Shown here: piece after piece, positions 1 through 7,876 of the stretch
Layout: every line of letters begins with the position of its first letter
How positions within the stretch are numbered: the first letter of the stretch is position 1
Assembly: GCA_937930305.1 (NCBI GenBank)
Contig: CALGLE010000010.1
Coordinates: 1 to 64,000, forward strand
DNA from: an uncultured Granulosicoccaceae bacterium
Lineage (GTDB): Bacteria > Pseudomonadota > Gammaproteobacteria > Granulosicoccales > Granulosicoccaceae
Length of the DNA: 64,000 nt
Direction of reading: 5' to 3'
Made by a program: the position numbers and the translations under genes
Notes under the pieces: model-generated
Told to the model about the DNA's origin: nothing
Database searches by the model: none
The model's input: only the letters and a program-made list of their open reading frames with translations

Positions 1-1155
1 ATGATACTGCTCGCCGTAGGAATTAAAACCGACAAAATTTTTGTTGGTATATAAGGTCTCAATTCGTCCGGTCGCGTTACGGTATTGGGCGTCTAAGCGT
101 CGATAGATGCAGTCAAATCCGAACATCAAGCTAACCGGCCCCAAATGATGCTCAAAGCGGTCAATGGCGTCGCGAGTGGAACGAACCATCCCTTCCGAGC
201 GCGCAACTGTCAGAACTAAGCCATTATCGATAGCGCAAAAAAATGAAATGGATAAATCATCATTGACTTGCTGAATCGCCCGGCAATGATATTCGCCACC
301 GACGCGCACCACTACCGTGTAGGCGGCAAAACTCATGGGGGTAAGCTCATGCGGATGCAAGCCAATGGCGCGAGCATAAGCAACGGCTGCAGGCTCTGCA
401 TTAAATTCACGCACCAATCGTTTCTCGGGTTCGGCATCGGTGACCACCAATTTATGTTCGGTGGGCATGAGATTATGTTCGTTGAAAAGTAAGAACGGAA
501 TCCGGCATTCGATGAGCACTACTACGGCGGCATTGGTATAGGCATTATTCTGTAATAGCTGGGTTGTGCCTTTGAATTGTAAATCGTCTCCAGCGGACCC
601 ACCGATAATGGGGATGTCGCCCAAGCCTCGGTGCAGTGATGAAGTAACTGCCTCTTCCGAATAAGTAAGCCCATCGATCAGCAACATGGTAAAAACGTGT
701 TCTGGGTTTGGATCAAAGTCTTGATTAAATCGTTGTAAATGATTTCGTGCTTGATCCGCTATGTCGTCCATGCCACAACGATTGACTTCATCAATTAACA
801 TGGCCGACAACGAGAAGTGTTCGGCTGGCAGTAAAAGAATCAAGGTTGAGCCATTGCTGAACCCATCTGGCGTAATTTCTCCGGACGTGGAGCATCCGCA
901 AATGACCATCGGTGGGGTGTGGCTGGTTAAATCGCTAATAGCAAGCAAGTTAGCGTCATTTAATGAATCAGTGATCTCTTCGACCAAACTGCGCCCACTT
1001 AAGTCACTTTGTGAGAAAAATATAAGAATCCCACCGACAGCGCGTTGTGCACAGTGCTGCGTTATCAAGCGACTGAATTCTGTGACCGGCGTGGCTTCCA
1101 CGTTGTCGCTCCACAGTCCAATCACATCATTGTCATATTCGCGAGTTCGAATCAT
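1..1155 (-). CDS. FIST-domain signal sensor protein (C-terminus cut by window edge)
   Basis: The minus-strand frame is open from ATG at 1155 to the left edge (385 codons, no stop), so the C-terminus is missing. An in-frame TAA lies two codons upstream of this ATG, which fixes the start. Conserved FIST N features are visible: CGCSTSGEI at residues 87-95 and GGSAGDD at 185-191. The FIST C motif GFNSYGEQY is at the very end (376-384). FIST proteins are cytoplasmic sensors thought to bind small ligands such as amino acids; no signal peptide or membrane segment is seen. The gene is divergent, with a 40-bp gap, from a PQQ-associated binding-protein gene. This suggests, by inference only, a role in sensing for that pathway. 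Confidence 0.85.
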   Translation of the reverse strand, partial: MIRTREYDNDVIGLWSDNVEATPVTEFSRLITQHCAQRAVGGILIFFSQSDLSGRSLVEEITDSLNDANLLAISDLTSHTPPMVICGCSTSGEITPDGFSNGSTLILLLPAEHFSLSAMLIDEVNRCGMDDIADQARNHLQRFNQDFDPNPEHVFTMLLIDGLTYSEEAVTSSLHRGLGDIPIIGGSAGDDLQFKGTTQLLQNNAYTNAAVVVLIECRIPFLLFNEHNLMPTEHKLVVTDAEPEKRLVREFNAEPAAVAYARAIGLHPHELTPMSFAAYTVVVRVGGEYHCRAIQQVNDDLSISFFCAIDNGLVLTVARSEGMVRSTRDAIDRFEHHLGPVSLMFGFDCIYRRLDAQYRNATGRIETLYTNKNFVGFNSYGEQYH

Positions 1156-1195
1156 GGCTTTTTAGAGCGGCTCTGGTACCTTAGGTGACTGTTTC

Positions 1196-2593
1196 ATGAC
1201 GAGCGCATTGGTTATGGTTTGCGGCTCTGTTTCCCAACAGTCTACCGATTCTGATTTATTCCATGCATCCTCACTTATGAATTGCGTCACATTTGCCCTT
1301 GCAGTGGCCAGCTCAGTGGCCAGCTCAGCGGCCAGCTCAGCGGCCAGTGCCCTCGCCCACGGCAGTACTAGCGCTGTCGCACGCGCTGTTGCACACGCTG
1401 TTGCACACGCTAATCAATCGGTGGTTTTAAAGCTGTCACTGGGCCTGGGTGCGGCCTTGTCGCTGAATGCGGGCGTGTTTGCGGCCGAGCTAGCCATCCC
1501 CATTCATTATCTGGGTGAGGTTCGTGATCGGCCACCGGTTTTGTCGAACCGCGTGTCTTGGCCCGATGATGAGGGGGAGCCGGGGGCACTACTAGCGGTG
1601 GTTGATAACAACACCACCGGAAAATTTTTAAAGCACCAGTATGATTTGACCATTGAGCGTATCGATTTGGATGGGGATGTGGTTGCCGCTGCCAAAGCTT
1701 TATTAACTGGTGGCTCTCGCTTAGTGGTGCTGAATGTAAGCGCTGAGAACTTGTCTGTCATTGCGCAGCTACCAGAAGCGCAAGACGACTTACTGTTCAA
1801 TGCAGGAAGCTTAGCGAATCCGCTACGCAATGAAGCTTGCCTGGGAAATGTACTGCACACCTTGCCATCACGTGCCATGTATGCAGATGCTCTAATGCAA
1901 TTCTTCTCAAAACGTAAATGGCGCGATATTTTTCTCATCTCTGGCAACCGGGCAGGCGATAAGCAATACGCTGATGCTTTAAGACGTTCTGCGAAAAAAT
2001 TCGGGTTGAAAATCCGGCACGACAAAACCTGGTTAGTGGATGCAGATATTCGACGTAATGCGTCCAGTGAAGTCCCGGTATTCACGCAAGAGCGCAAATA
2101 CGATGTGGTATTGGTAACCGATGAAGATCAAGATTTTTCGAACTTCTTGCTGTACCACACTTGGTTGCCTCGCCCGGTGGCTGGCAGCGCTGGGTTAAAG
2201 GCGGTAGCGTGGGATTCAGTCATCGAACAATGGGGAGCGGCGCAATTGCAAAGCCGGTACTCAGACGTAACAGCGCGTTCCATGACCAGCGTGGATTACG
2301 CCACTTGGGCGGCCGTTCGTTCTATCGGTGAAGCCGTCACTCGCACTCAATCATCTGAGCCTGCAGAAATAAAAACCTATTTATTAGGGGAACAATTTTC
2401 ATTAGCAGGCTTTAAAGGGGCGAAGCTAAGTTATCGCCCGTGGAACGGTCAGCTTCGTCAGCCCATTCCCCTGGTACATGCAGATGCGGTGGTGGGTCAG
2501 GCCCCGCTGGAAGGGTTTCTTCATCGTGTCACCGAATTAGATACGCTGGGAATTGATGAGCCAGAAACTCAATGCGCAGAATTTACAAACTAA
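1196..2593 (+). CDS. PQQ-associated ABC-type substrate-binding protein
   Basis: The protein resembles the periplasmic ABC-type substrate-binding proteins found in PQQ-dependent alcohol dehydrogenase clusters (branched-chain amino acid binding fold). No ABC ATPase or permease gene is nearby, so it may act as a periplasmic ligand or cofactor binder rather than in uptake; that is inference. The ATG at 1196 has an AGGTG Shine-Dalgarno 8 nt upstream. This start gives an odd N-terminus of about 75 residues, built partly from Ala/Ser and Val-Ala-His repeats, before a normal hydrophobic signal segment that ends near VFAAE. Alternative starts are ATG 1277 and GTG 1421; the latter would give a conventional signal peptide but has no clear ribosome site. 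The stop is 13 bp before the next gene. Confidence 0.8.
   Translation: MTSALVMVCGSVSQQSTDSDLFHASSLMNCVTFALAVASSVASSAASSAASALAHGSTSAVARAVAHAVAHANQSVVLKLSLGLGAALSLNAGVFAAELAIPIHYLGEVRDRPPVLSNRVSWPDDEGEPGALLAVVDNNTTGKFLKHQYDLTIERIDLDGDVVAAAKALLTGGSRLVVLNVSAENLSVIAQLPEAQDDLLFNAGSLANPLRNEACLGNVLHTLPSRAMYADALMQFFSKRKWRDIFLISGNRAGDKQYADALRRSAKKFGLKIRHDKTWLVDADIRRNASSEVPVFTQERKYDVVLVTDEDQDFSNFLLYHTWLPRPVAGSAGLKAVAWDSVIEQWGAAQLQSRYSDVTARSMTSVDYATWAAVRSIGEAVTRTQSSEPAEIKTYLLGEQFSLAGFKGAKLSYRPWNGQLRQPIPLVHADAVVGQAPLEGFLHRVTELDTLGIDEPETQCAEFTN
1303..1350 (+). repeat. 12-bp tandem repeat, four copies, in the binding-protein leader
   Basis: Four head-to-tail 12-bp units, AGTGGCCAGCTC-like, start at 1303, 1315, 1327 and 1339. 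Copies 1 and 2 are identical, copy 3 differs by one base and copy 4 is diverged at its end. They encode repeated Val/Ala-Ala-Ser-Ser in the N-terminal leader of the downstream protein. The unit length is a multiple of three, so copy-number change would keep the frame. Confidence 0.85.
1373..1408 (+). repeat. 12-bp tandem repeat, three copies, in the binding-protein leader
   Basis: Three 12-bp units (GCTGTTGCACAC type) start at 1373, 1385 and 1397. The last two are identical and the first differs at two positions. They encode Ala-Val-Ala-His/Arg repeats directly before the hydrophobic signal segment. This is a second, unrelated 12-bp array within 110 bp of the first. Confidence 0.8.
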
Positions 2594-2606
2594 CGGACAC
2601 GAAGAA

Positions 2607-3611
2607 ATGATGAAAGTTGATGGAGTTTATAATCTTCGGCGTGCGGCGCTTATGGCCTTTTGCTTAGGGATGACTACCTCGGCTCAAGCGCATTGGGTTT
2701 ATGTTTCTAACGAAAAAGATGACACGGTTACTGTGATCGATGCCGATACCTACGAGGTGGTTAAAACCATTGATGTGGGTTTGCGTCCTCGTGGCATAAC
2801 GATGTCGAAAGATTTCTCTCGTTTGTACATTTGTGCATCTGACTCGGATGCTGTGCAAGTGTTTGATATCGCCACCGACAAAGTGCTGCACGATTTGCCC
2901 TCGGGTGAAGATCCGGAGCAATTTGCTTTGCATCCCGATGATCGGCACTTGTACATCGCCAACGAAGACGATGCGATTGCTACCGTTGTTGATACTCAAA
3001 CACGTACGGTTGTGGCACAAATTGATGTGGGTGTAGAACCTGAAGGGATGGCCGTGAGTCACGATGGTAAATGGGCAATCGTGACGTCCGAGACCACCAA
3101 CATGGCCCATTGGATTGACACTGAAACTAACACCTTGGTTGATAACACTCTAGTGGATCAACGCCCACGTGATGCTGAGTTTACGTTGGATGATAAAGAG
3201 CTTTGGGTGAGTAGCGAAATCGGTGGCACCGTATCGGTCATCGATGTAGAAACCAAACAGATCAAGCACATCATTAATTTTGAATTAGACGGTGTGTCTG
3301 ATGAACGTGTGCAACCGGTGGGTATGGAGTTAACTTCGGATGGCAAATACGCCTTCGTTGCGTTAGGGCCTGCCAATCACGTCGCTGTTGTCGATAGAAA
3401 TACTTATAAACCGATAAAATACATCCTGGTGGGGCGCCGGGTTTGGCATATGGCTTTGACTCCAGAAGAGGATCGCTTCTTTGCCACGAATGGCGTATCA
3501 GGTGATGTAACCGTGGTTGACGTGGCATCATTGAAACCCATCAAGACCATCAAAGTAGGCCGCTTCCCCTGGGGGGCCGTGGTTTTGCCAAAGCAACACA
3601 TTCCACAATAA
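2607..3611 (+). CDS. PQQ-associated YVTN-family beta-propeller protein
   Basis: About 334 residues with a signal peptide (Leu/Ala-rich segment ending SAQA) followed by repeated blades of the form VYVSNEKDDTVTVID and IDVGLRPRG. This is the YVTN/NHL-like seven-bladed propeller pattern. Similar proteins accompany PQQ-dependent alcohol or methanol oxidation genes, and the upstream binding protein is of the same association. The product is therefore likely periplasmic, perhaps handling the quinoprotein or its electrons; its reaction is unknown. The ATG at 2607 follows GAAGA and lies just past the upstream stop; ATG 2610 is equally possible. An in-frame ATG at 2553 would overlap the upstream gene and put extra polar sequence before the signal peptide. 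Confidence 0.85.
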   Translation: MMKVDGVYNLRRAALMAFCLGMTTSAQAHWVYVSNEKDDTVTVIDADTYEVVKTIDVGLRPRGITMSKDFSRLYICASDSDAVQVFDIATDKVLHDLPSGEDPEQFALHPDDRHLYIANEDDAIATVVDTQTRTVVAQIDVGVEPEGMAVSHDGKWAIVTSETTNMAHWIDTETNTLVDNTLVDQRPRDAEFTLDDKELWVSSEIGGTVSVIDVETKQIKHIINFELDGVSDERVQPVGMELTSDGKYAFVALGPANHVAVVDRNTYKPIKYILVGRRVWHMALTPEEDRFFATNGVSGDVTVVDVASLKPIKTIKVGRFPWGAVVLPKQHIPQ

Positions 3612-3631
3612 TGAATAAGGAGTCTTCTTTT

Positions 3632-4060
3632 ATGAACCTGCGCCTCAAACGCCGCTGGATAATTATTTTGTCTGCTTTGGTAGCTTGTGTGGCCGTTGTC
3701 GCAGGTTCTGCGCACGCTCAATCGGGCCTGGTGGGAAAGGCGGTGAAACTGCCCCCCATATTGCTCTCTTCCGGCATGCCTTTAGCCGATGCACCGCTGG
3801 AGTTGAAAGCAGGCGTTTACTACGAAATCATTATCGTGTCCGATGGGTCAGCCGAGATGGCGATCAGTGGCGCAGAATTTTTTCGTAACCTATGGATTGA
3901 TGAAATCGTGATTAACGATATTGAAATTCGACCCATAGGATTGGATTCCATTGAATTCGATGATGAAGGTGAGGCGGAAATCGGTTTTATCGCTATCAAG
4001 CCTGGGCGCTTTGAATTGCGTGCGCCGGGTACCGAACCGTTATTGGTCACAGTTCAGTAA
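3632..4060 (+). CDS. Small exported protein of the PQQ-associated cluster, unknown function
   Basis: 142 residues. A positively charged start (RLKRR) and a hydrophobic segment ending AHA form a clear signal peptide, so the mature protein of about 110 residues is periplasmic. The rest is beta-rich with an acidic middle and resembles a small cupredoxin-like sandwich, but I see no Cys/His/Met copper site. AAGGAG sits 9 nt before ATG 3632, which I prefer over the in-frame ATG at 3611 that overlaps the upstream stop. It is co-directional with the propeller gene 20 bp upstream and probably co-transcribed. I do not recognise a named family with confidence. Confidence 0.7.
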   Translation: MNLRLKRRWIIILSALVACVAVVAGSAHAQSGLVGKAVKLPPILLSSGMPLADAPLELKAGVYYEIIIVSDGSAEMAISGAEFFRNLWIDEIVINDIEIRPIGLDSIEFDDEGEAEIGFIAIKPGRFELRAPGTEPLLVTVQ

Positions 4061-4071
4061 ATCGAAAATTG

Positions 4072-4893
4072 ATGGCCATTTTAGTACTGGATTCGGGCGT
4101 GGGTGGATTGACTGTTCTGCGAGAGGTGCGCGCTGTCATTCCCAACCAACAAATCATTTATGTGGGTGATGATGGGGGTTTTCCTTATGGGGAGTGGCCG
4201 GAAGAGGCGTTGGTGGATAGGCTCGTGGGTTTGTTCACCCATTACTTAAAGCAGCACGATATTGAACTGGCCATCGTGGCCTGCAACACCGCCTCAACCT
4301 TAATCATGCCGTCCTTGCGCGAGGCGTTTGATATCCCTTTTGTTGGCACGGTACCCGCCATTAAGCCCGCGGCAGAGCGCACCGTATCGGGCAGAATTTC
4401 TGTGTTGGCCACTCCAGGTACGGTGAATCGGCGCTACACCCAGCATTTGATCGATGAGCACGCCAACGATGCTGACGTCAATCTGGTGGCCTCCACTGAG
4501 CTGGCTAAAATGGCCGAGCGATATATGCAGCATCGAGAAATCAATACCGATCAGCTGTGGCAAGAAATTAAGCCCTGTTTCATCAGCTGGGGTGGCAAGC
4601 GCACAGACATTGTGGTGCTGGGCTGCACCCACTATCCGTTTCTCGTCAACGAAATGAGAAAACTGGCCCCGTGGCCGGTGGATTGGATTGACCCATCCGA
4701 GGCCATCGCACTGCGTGCGCATGCGTTATTGAATGGTCAAAATTCGAACATTTGTCTGGCGACGAATCCATCTTCCGATCTAGCCTATCTCACCTCAAAT
4801 AAGCCGAATCCGGCGGCACAGCGCTTGTTACAGGGCTTTGGGCTGGAGGTTAGGGAGCATGAACCCGTTCCTTTACGAGCCATTGGCCCATAG
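4072..4893 (+). CDS. murI: Glutamate racemase or close Asp/Glu racemase-family enzyme
   Basis: 273 residues, the usual length for MurI, which makes D-glutamate for peptidoglycan in the cytoplasm. The two catalytic cysteines sit in their usual motifs, ACNTAS and GCTHYP, and the N-terminal DSGVGGLT loop is present. One deviation: the segment normally reading D-x-A-R-x-PYG is here GDDGGFPYGEW, so the usual Thr/Ala-Arg is missing. That leaves open a related racemase with altered specificity. The start is ATG 4072; a TTG directly before it is in frame. It begins 11 bp after the small exported protein gene and probably ends that operon. Confidence 0.8.
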   Translation: MAILVLDSGVGGLTVLREVRAVIPNQQIIYVGDDGGFPYGEWPEEALVDRLVGLFTHYLKQHDIELAIVACNTASTLIMPSLREAFDIPFVGTVPAIKPAAERTVSGRISVLATPGTVNRRYTQHLIDEHANDADVNLVASTELAKMAERYMQHREINTDQLWQEIKPCFISWGGKRTDIVVLGCTHYPFLVNEMRKLAPWPVDWIDPSEAIALRAHALLNGQNSNICLATNPSSDLAYLTSNKPNPAAQRLLQGFGLEVREHEPVPLRAIGP

Positions 4894-5062
4894 CCGGTTG
4901 TGAACTTGGGGGCCATTGGGTACCTATTGCCCATGCCGAATAACCCTTCACCTCTTGTGGTTAGTGAGTCACCTCTGCTACCTTGCTAGATGGAATTTGT
5001 GAGTGCCCGATTATTGGGGCGCTGGCATATCAAAATAGACGTCGGCTGGAGGAGTAGAAAAC

Positions 5063-5536
5063 ATGCAGAAGTCCCTGCACATCGACCCAGGCAAATGCAC
5101 TGGTTGCCTGCAATGTGAATCAGCGTGTTCACTGGAACAAGAAGGGTTATTTAACCCGTCAAAATCTCGAATTAAAGTGTTTACTTTCCACGACGAAGGC
5201 CGATTTGTGCCCTACACCTGCACGCAGTGTGATGAGGCTTGGTGCATGCAAGCGTGCCCGGTTGACGCCATCGTATTAAACCCGCTGAACGGCTCGAAAG
5301 ACGTGAAGTCGGACGTGTGTGTGGGCTGTAAGGTATGCACCATTGCCTGTCCATTTGGCACGATCAATTACAACGCCGACACCGGCAAAGTAATTAAGTG
5401 CGATCTGTGTGGCGGTGACCCTGCGTGCGCAACCGCGTGCCCAACGGACGCCATTTCCTACATTGATGCCAACGCAACGGGCCTCGATAAGATGCGCGCA
5501 TGGGCGTCTAAAACTGACAATGCGTCTAACGCATAA
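5063..5536 (+). CDS. Four-cluster ferredoxin subunit of aldehyde oxidoreductase
   Basis: 157 residues with sixteen cysteines in four complete [4Fe-4S] motifs: C12-15-18-22, C53-56-61-65, C86-89-92-96 and C113-116-122-126. This matches the polyferredoxin electron-transfer subunit (AorA type) that partners tungsten aldehyde oxidoreductases. It has no signal peptide or twin-arginine motif, so it is cytoplasmic. A strong GGAGGAG ribosome site precedes ATG 5063. The catalytic subunit follows after 16 bp, so both are made together. A resemblance to DmsB/HybA-type subunits is expected, but the neighbour decides the assignment. Confidence 0.88.
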   Translation: MQKSLHIDPGKCTGCLQCESACSLEQEGLFNPSKSRIKVFTFHDEGRFVPYTCTQCDEAWCMQACPVDAIVLNPLNGSKDVKSDVCVGCKVCTIACPFGTINYNADTGKVIKCDLCGGDPACATACPTDAISYIDANATGLDKMRAWASKTDNASNA

Positions 5537-5552
5537 GGACTGGAGACTCTAA

Positions 5553-7409
5553 ATGGCTTGGACAAGAAAACTCCTGCGCGTGAACCTGACAGCAGGCACC
5601 TGCACAGAAGAAGCCCTGAACATGGAATGGGCAAATGATTACCTCGGCCAGCGCGGTTTAGCAACGCGTTACCTCGTTGAGGAAATCGACCCAATGTGCG
5701 ATCCATTGGGTCCTGACAACAAATTCGTTATGGCAACGGGGCCGTTAACCGGCACCAATGCCTCCACAGGCGGTCGTTATTCCTGCTTGTGCAAAAGCCC
5801 ACTGACCAACACCTTAGCTTGTTCGAATTCGGGTGGTTTTTTCGGCGCAGAAATGAAATTCGCCGGATGGGACATGATCATTTTCGAAGGTAAGGCAGCT
5901 GGCCCGACTTACCTAAACATCGAGAATGACACCGCTGAACTGCTGCCCGCTGATGATCTTTGGGGTAAGTCTGTTTGGGAAGCCGATAAAATGCTTCGTG
6001 CTAAACACCAAGATCCACAGATTCGTATTGCAGCGGTGGGTCGCAGCGCGGAAGAAGGCAATCTGTACGCTGCCGTTGTGAACGACTTACACCGTGCGGC
6101 GGGCCGCAGTGGTGTGGGCACCGTTATGGCGTCAAAGAATCTGAAAGCGGTGGTCATTCGCGGAACCCAGGGGGTGGGCAACGTGGCAGATCCGAAGGCG
6201 TTTATGGCCGCCACCACTGCCGGAAAAGCGGTACTGGCTGAAAACCCGGTAACGGGCCAGGGCTTGCCCACTTACGGCACGCAAGTGTTGATGAACGTTA
6301 TCAACGAAGTGGGTGCACTGCCCACTCGCAATATGCGAGAAACGCAATTTGAAGGCGCTGCAGATGTATCGGGTGAAGCGATGCACGAGCCTCGCAAGTC
6401 TGACGGTAAGCCCAATCTCACCACCAATGGCGCCTGCTACGCGTGCACTATTGCTTGTGGTCGAATCTCCACCATTGATCGAACCCACTTCTCTGTAAAA
6501 GATAAGCCGGAGTATTGGATCGCGTCAGGTGGCTTGGAGTATGAGGCCGCTTGGGCCTTAGGTCCTGACACCGGCGTCAATGACATCGATGCGTTGACCT
6601 ACGTAAACTTCCTGTGCAATGAAGACGGCATGGATCCCATCTCTTTCGGCTCTACTGTGGCTGCCGCCATGGAGATGTTTGAAGACGGTGTTATCACCAC
6701 GGAACACACCGGTGGCATGGAATTGAAATTTGGTTCAGCGGAAGCACTTTGCTGGGCGGCAGAAATGACCGCCAAAGGTGAAGGCTTTGGTAAAGACCTT
6801 GGCTTAGGTTCAAAACGTCTTTGTGAAAAGTACGGTCGTCCTGAATTATCCATGACGGTAAAAGGCCAGGAATTCCCAGCCTACGACCCTCGTGGTATTC
6901 AAGGTATGGGCTTGGCGTACGCTACGTCCAATCGTGGTGCTTGTCACCTTCGCGGCTACACCGTGGCGTCAGAAATCTTGGGAATTCCTGAGAAAACCGA
7001 TCCTCTGGAAACGGCTGGCAAGCCGGGATTGGTTAAAGCCTTTCAAGACGCCACCGCGGCTGTTGATTCCGCAGGCCTGTGTGTGTTCACCACATTCGCA
7101 TGGACGATGGACGACATTGCACCTCAAGTGGATGCCGCATGTGATGGGGATTGGTCAACAGAGCGCATGATGGAAGTGGGTGAGCGCATCTGGAATATGG
7201 AGCGTGTGTTCAATGCGGCTGCGGGTGTGGGTGGAGATCAAGACACCTTGCCAGCACGGCTGTTGAACGAAGGCTCGAATTCCGGTCCTGCAAAAGGCAA
7301 GGTCAGCGGCTTGAAAGAGATGCTGCCTGAGTACTATGAACTTCGTGGTTGGAATGCTGATGGTTCTGTTACCGATGCAACCAAACAGAAGTTTGGCCTA
7401 CCGGCCTAG
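5553..7409 (+). CDS. aor: Aldehyde ferredoxin oxidoreductase (W/Mo-pterin), catalytic subunit
   Basis: 618 residues, the normal length for the AOR family, which oxidises aldehydes to carboxylic acids using a bis-pyranopterin tungsten (or molybdenum) centre and one [4Fe-4S] cluster. The cluster ligands are visible as C295-x2-C298-x3-C302 and C510 (DSAGLC). The N-terminal pterin-binding start (GWDMIIFEGKA region) and RAAGRSGVG are also family-like. The substrate cannot be deduced. The gene forms a two-gene unit with the ferredoxin. The FAD subunit (AorC) seen in the Aromatoleum enzyme, and dedicated MoaD/MoeA-type cofactor genes, are not adjacent. Confidence 0.9.
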   Translation: MAWTRKLLRVNLTAGTCTEEALNMEWANDYLGQRGLATRYLVEEIDPMCDPLGPDNKFVMATGPLTGTNASTGGRYSCLCKSPLTNTLACSNSGGFFGAEMKFAGWDMIIFEGKAAGPTYLNIENDTAELLPADDLWGKSVWEADKMLRAKHQDPQIRIAAVGRSAEEGNLYAAVVNDLHRAAGRSGVGTVMASKNLKAVVIRGTQGVGNVADPKAFMAATTAGKAVLAENPVTGQGLPTYGTQVLMNVINEVGALPTRNMRETQFEGAADVSGEAMHEPRKSDGKPNLTTNGACYACTIACGRISTIDRTHFSVKDKPEYWIASGGLEYEAAWALGPDTGVNDIDALTYVNFLCNEDGMDPISFGSTVAAAMEMFEDGVITTEHTGGMELKFGSAEALCWAAEMTAKGEGFGKDLGLGSKRLCEKYGRPELSMTVKGQEFPAYDPRGIQGMGLAYATSNRGACHLRGYTVASEILGIPEKTDPLETAGKPGLVKAFQDATAAVDSAGLCVFTTFAWTMDDIAPQVDAACDGDWSTERMMEVGERIWNMERVFNAAAGVGGDQDTLPARLLNEGSNSGPAKGKVSGLKEMLPEYYELRGWNADGSVTDATKQKFGLPA

Positions 7410-7474
7410 TCTTTCACCGACAGTGCACTGGCGACGTGTGTCGCTCGACTGCGATGTGAGTGTTTAGTTAAGCG

Positions 7475-7508
7475 AACAGCCCTCCTATGTGAGGGCTGTT
7501 CTCGTTTT
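7475..7508 (+). terminator. Rho-independent terminator after the aldehyde oxidoreductase operon
   Basis: A perfect 10-bp stem, AACAGCCCTC with GAGGGCTGTT, encloses a 6-nt loop and is followed by CTCGTTTT. It lies 66 bp after the AOR stop and ends the ferredoxin-AOR transcript. Confidence 0.9.
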
Positions 7509-7526
7509 GTGTGTTAACTTTGCTGC

Positions 7527-7874
7527 ATGAGCGAATCCACTCCTACATCAAAAGATCTAGTACGCCCGTCGAACATTTTAGATGGCATAGCGGCCGATAG
7601 CTGGCAGGCGTATAACGCCATGCAAACGACAAAGCAGCGCCACTACGACTTATTGCAAATTCTAGAAAATAAGAAGAAGAAATTTAATCTTGATCCCACC
7701 GAGAAAGATCTGGCTTTATTAAAGAATTTGCTATCTGATCATGATGCGCAGGTCAAACGATTTACGGCAGCCAGCCAAACATTGAAAGAGTCTGACGCCG
7801 CAGCTCATCAAGCCTTGTTTGTTTACATTGGGCAAGTCGCTGCGCTAACCAGTGAAGGTGAAGTGCAGCATTAG
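7527..7874 (+). CDS. Small helical protein of unknown function
   Basis: 115 residues, hydrophilic and almost wholly alpha-helical by composition (many Lys, Glu, Leu and Ala, with little Gly or Pro after residue 20). It has no signal peptide, membrane segment or cysteine. A Lys-rich run (KKKK) lies near residue 53, consistent with a short coiled coil. It stands alone between the AOR terminator and the convergent OmpA-like gene, whose stop is 2 bp away. I do not recognise the family. The smooth codon use and position between clear gene ends argue that it is real. Confidence 0.6.
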   Translation: MSESTPTSKDLVRPSNILDGIAADSWQAYNAMQTTKQRHYDLLQILENKKKKFNLDPTEKDLALLKNLLSDHDAQVKRFTAASQTLKESDAAAHQALFVYIGQVAALTSEGEVQH

Positions 7875-7876
7875 CG

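Noticed and set aside
1303-1408. Short repeats that could suggest a CRISPR array
   Set aside because: The units are 12 bp, contiguous and coding, with no spacers or cas genes.
1507-2097. A 196-codon minus-strand open frame
   Set aside because: It lies wholly opposite the PQQ-associated binding protein and has no family pattern, signal peptide or ribosome site.
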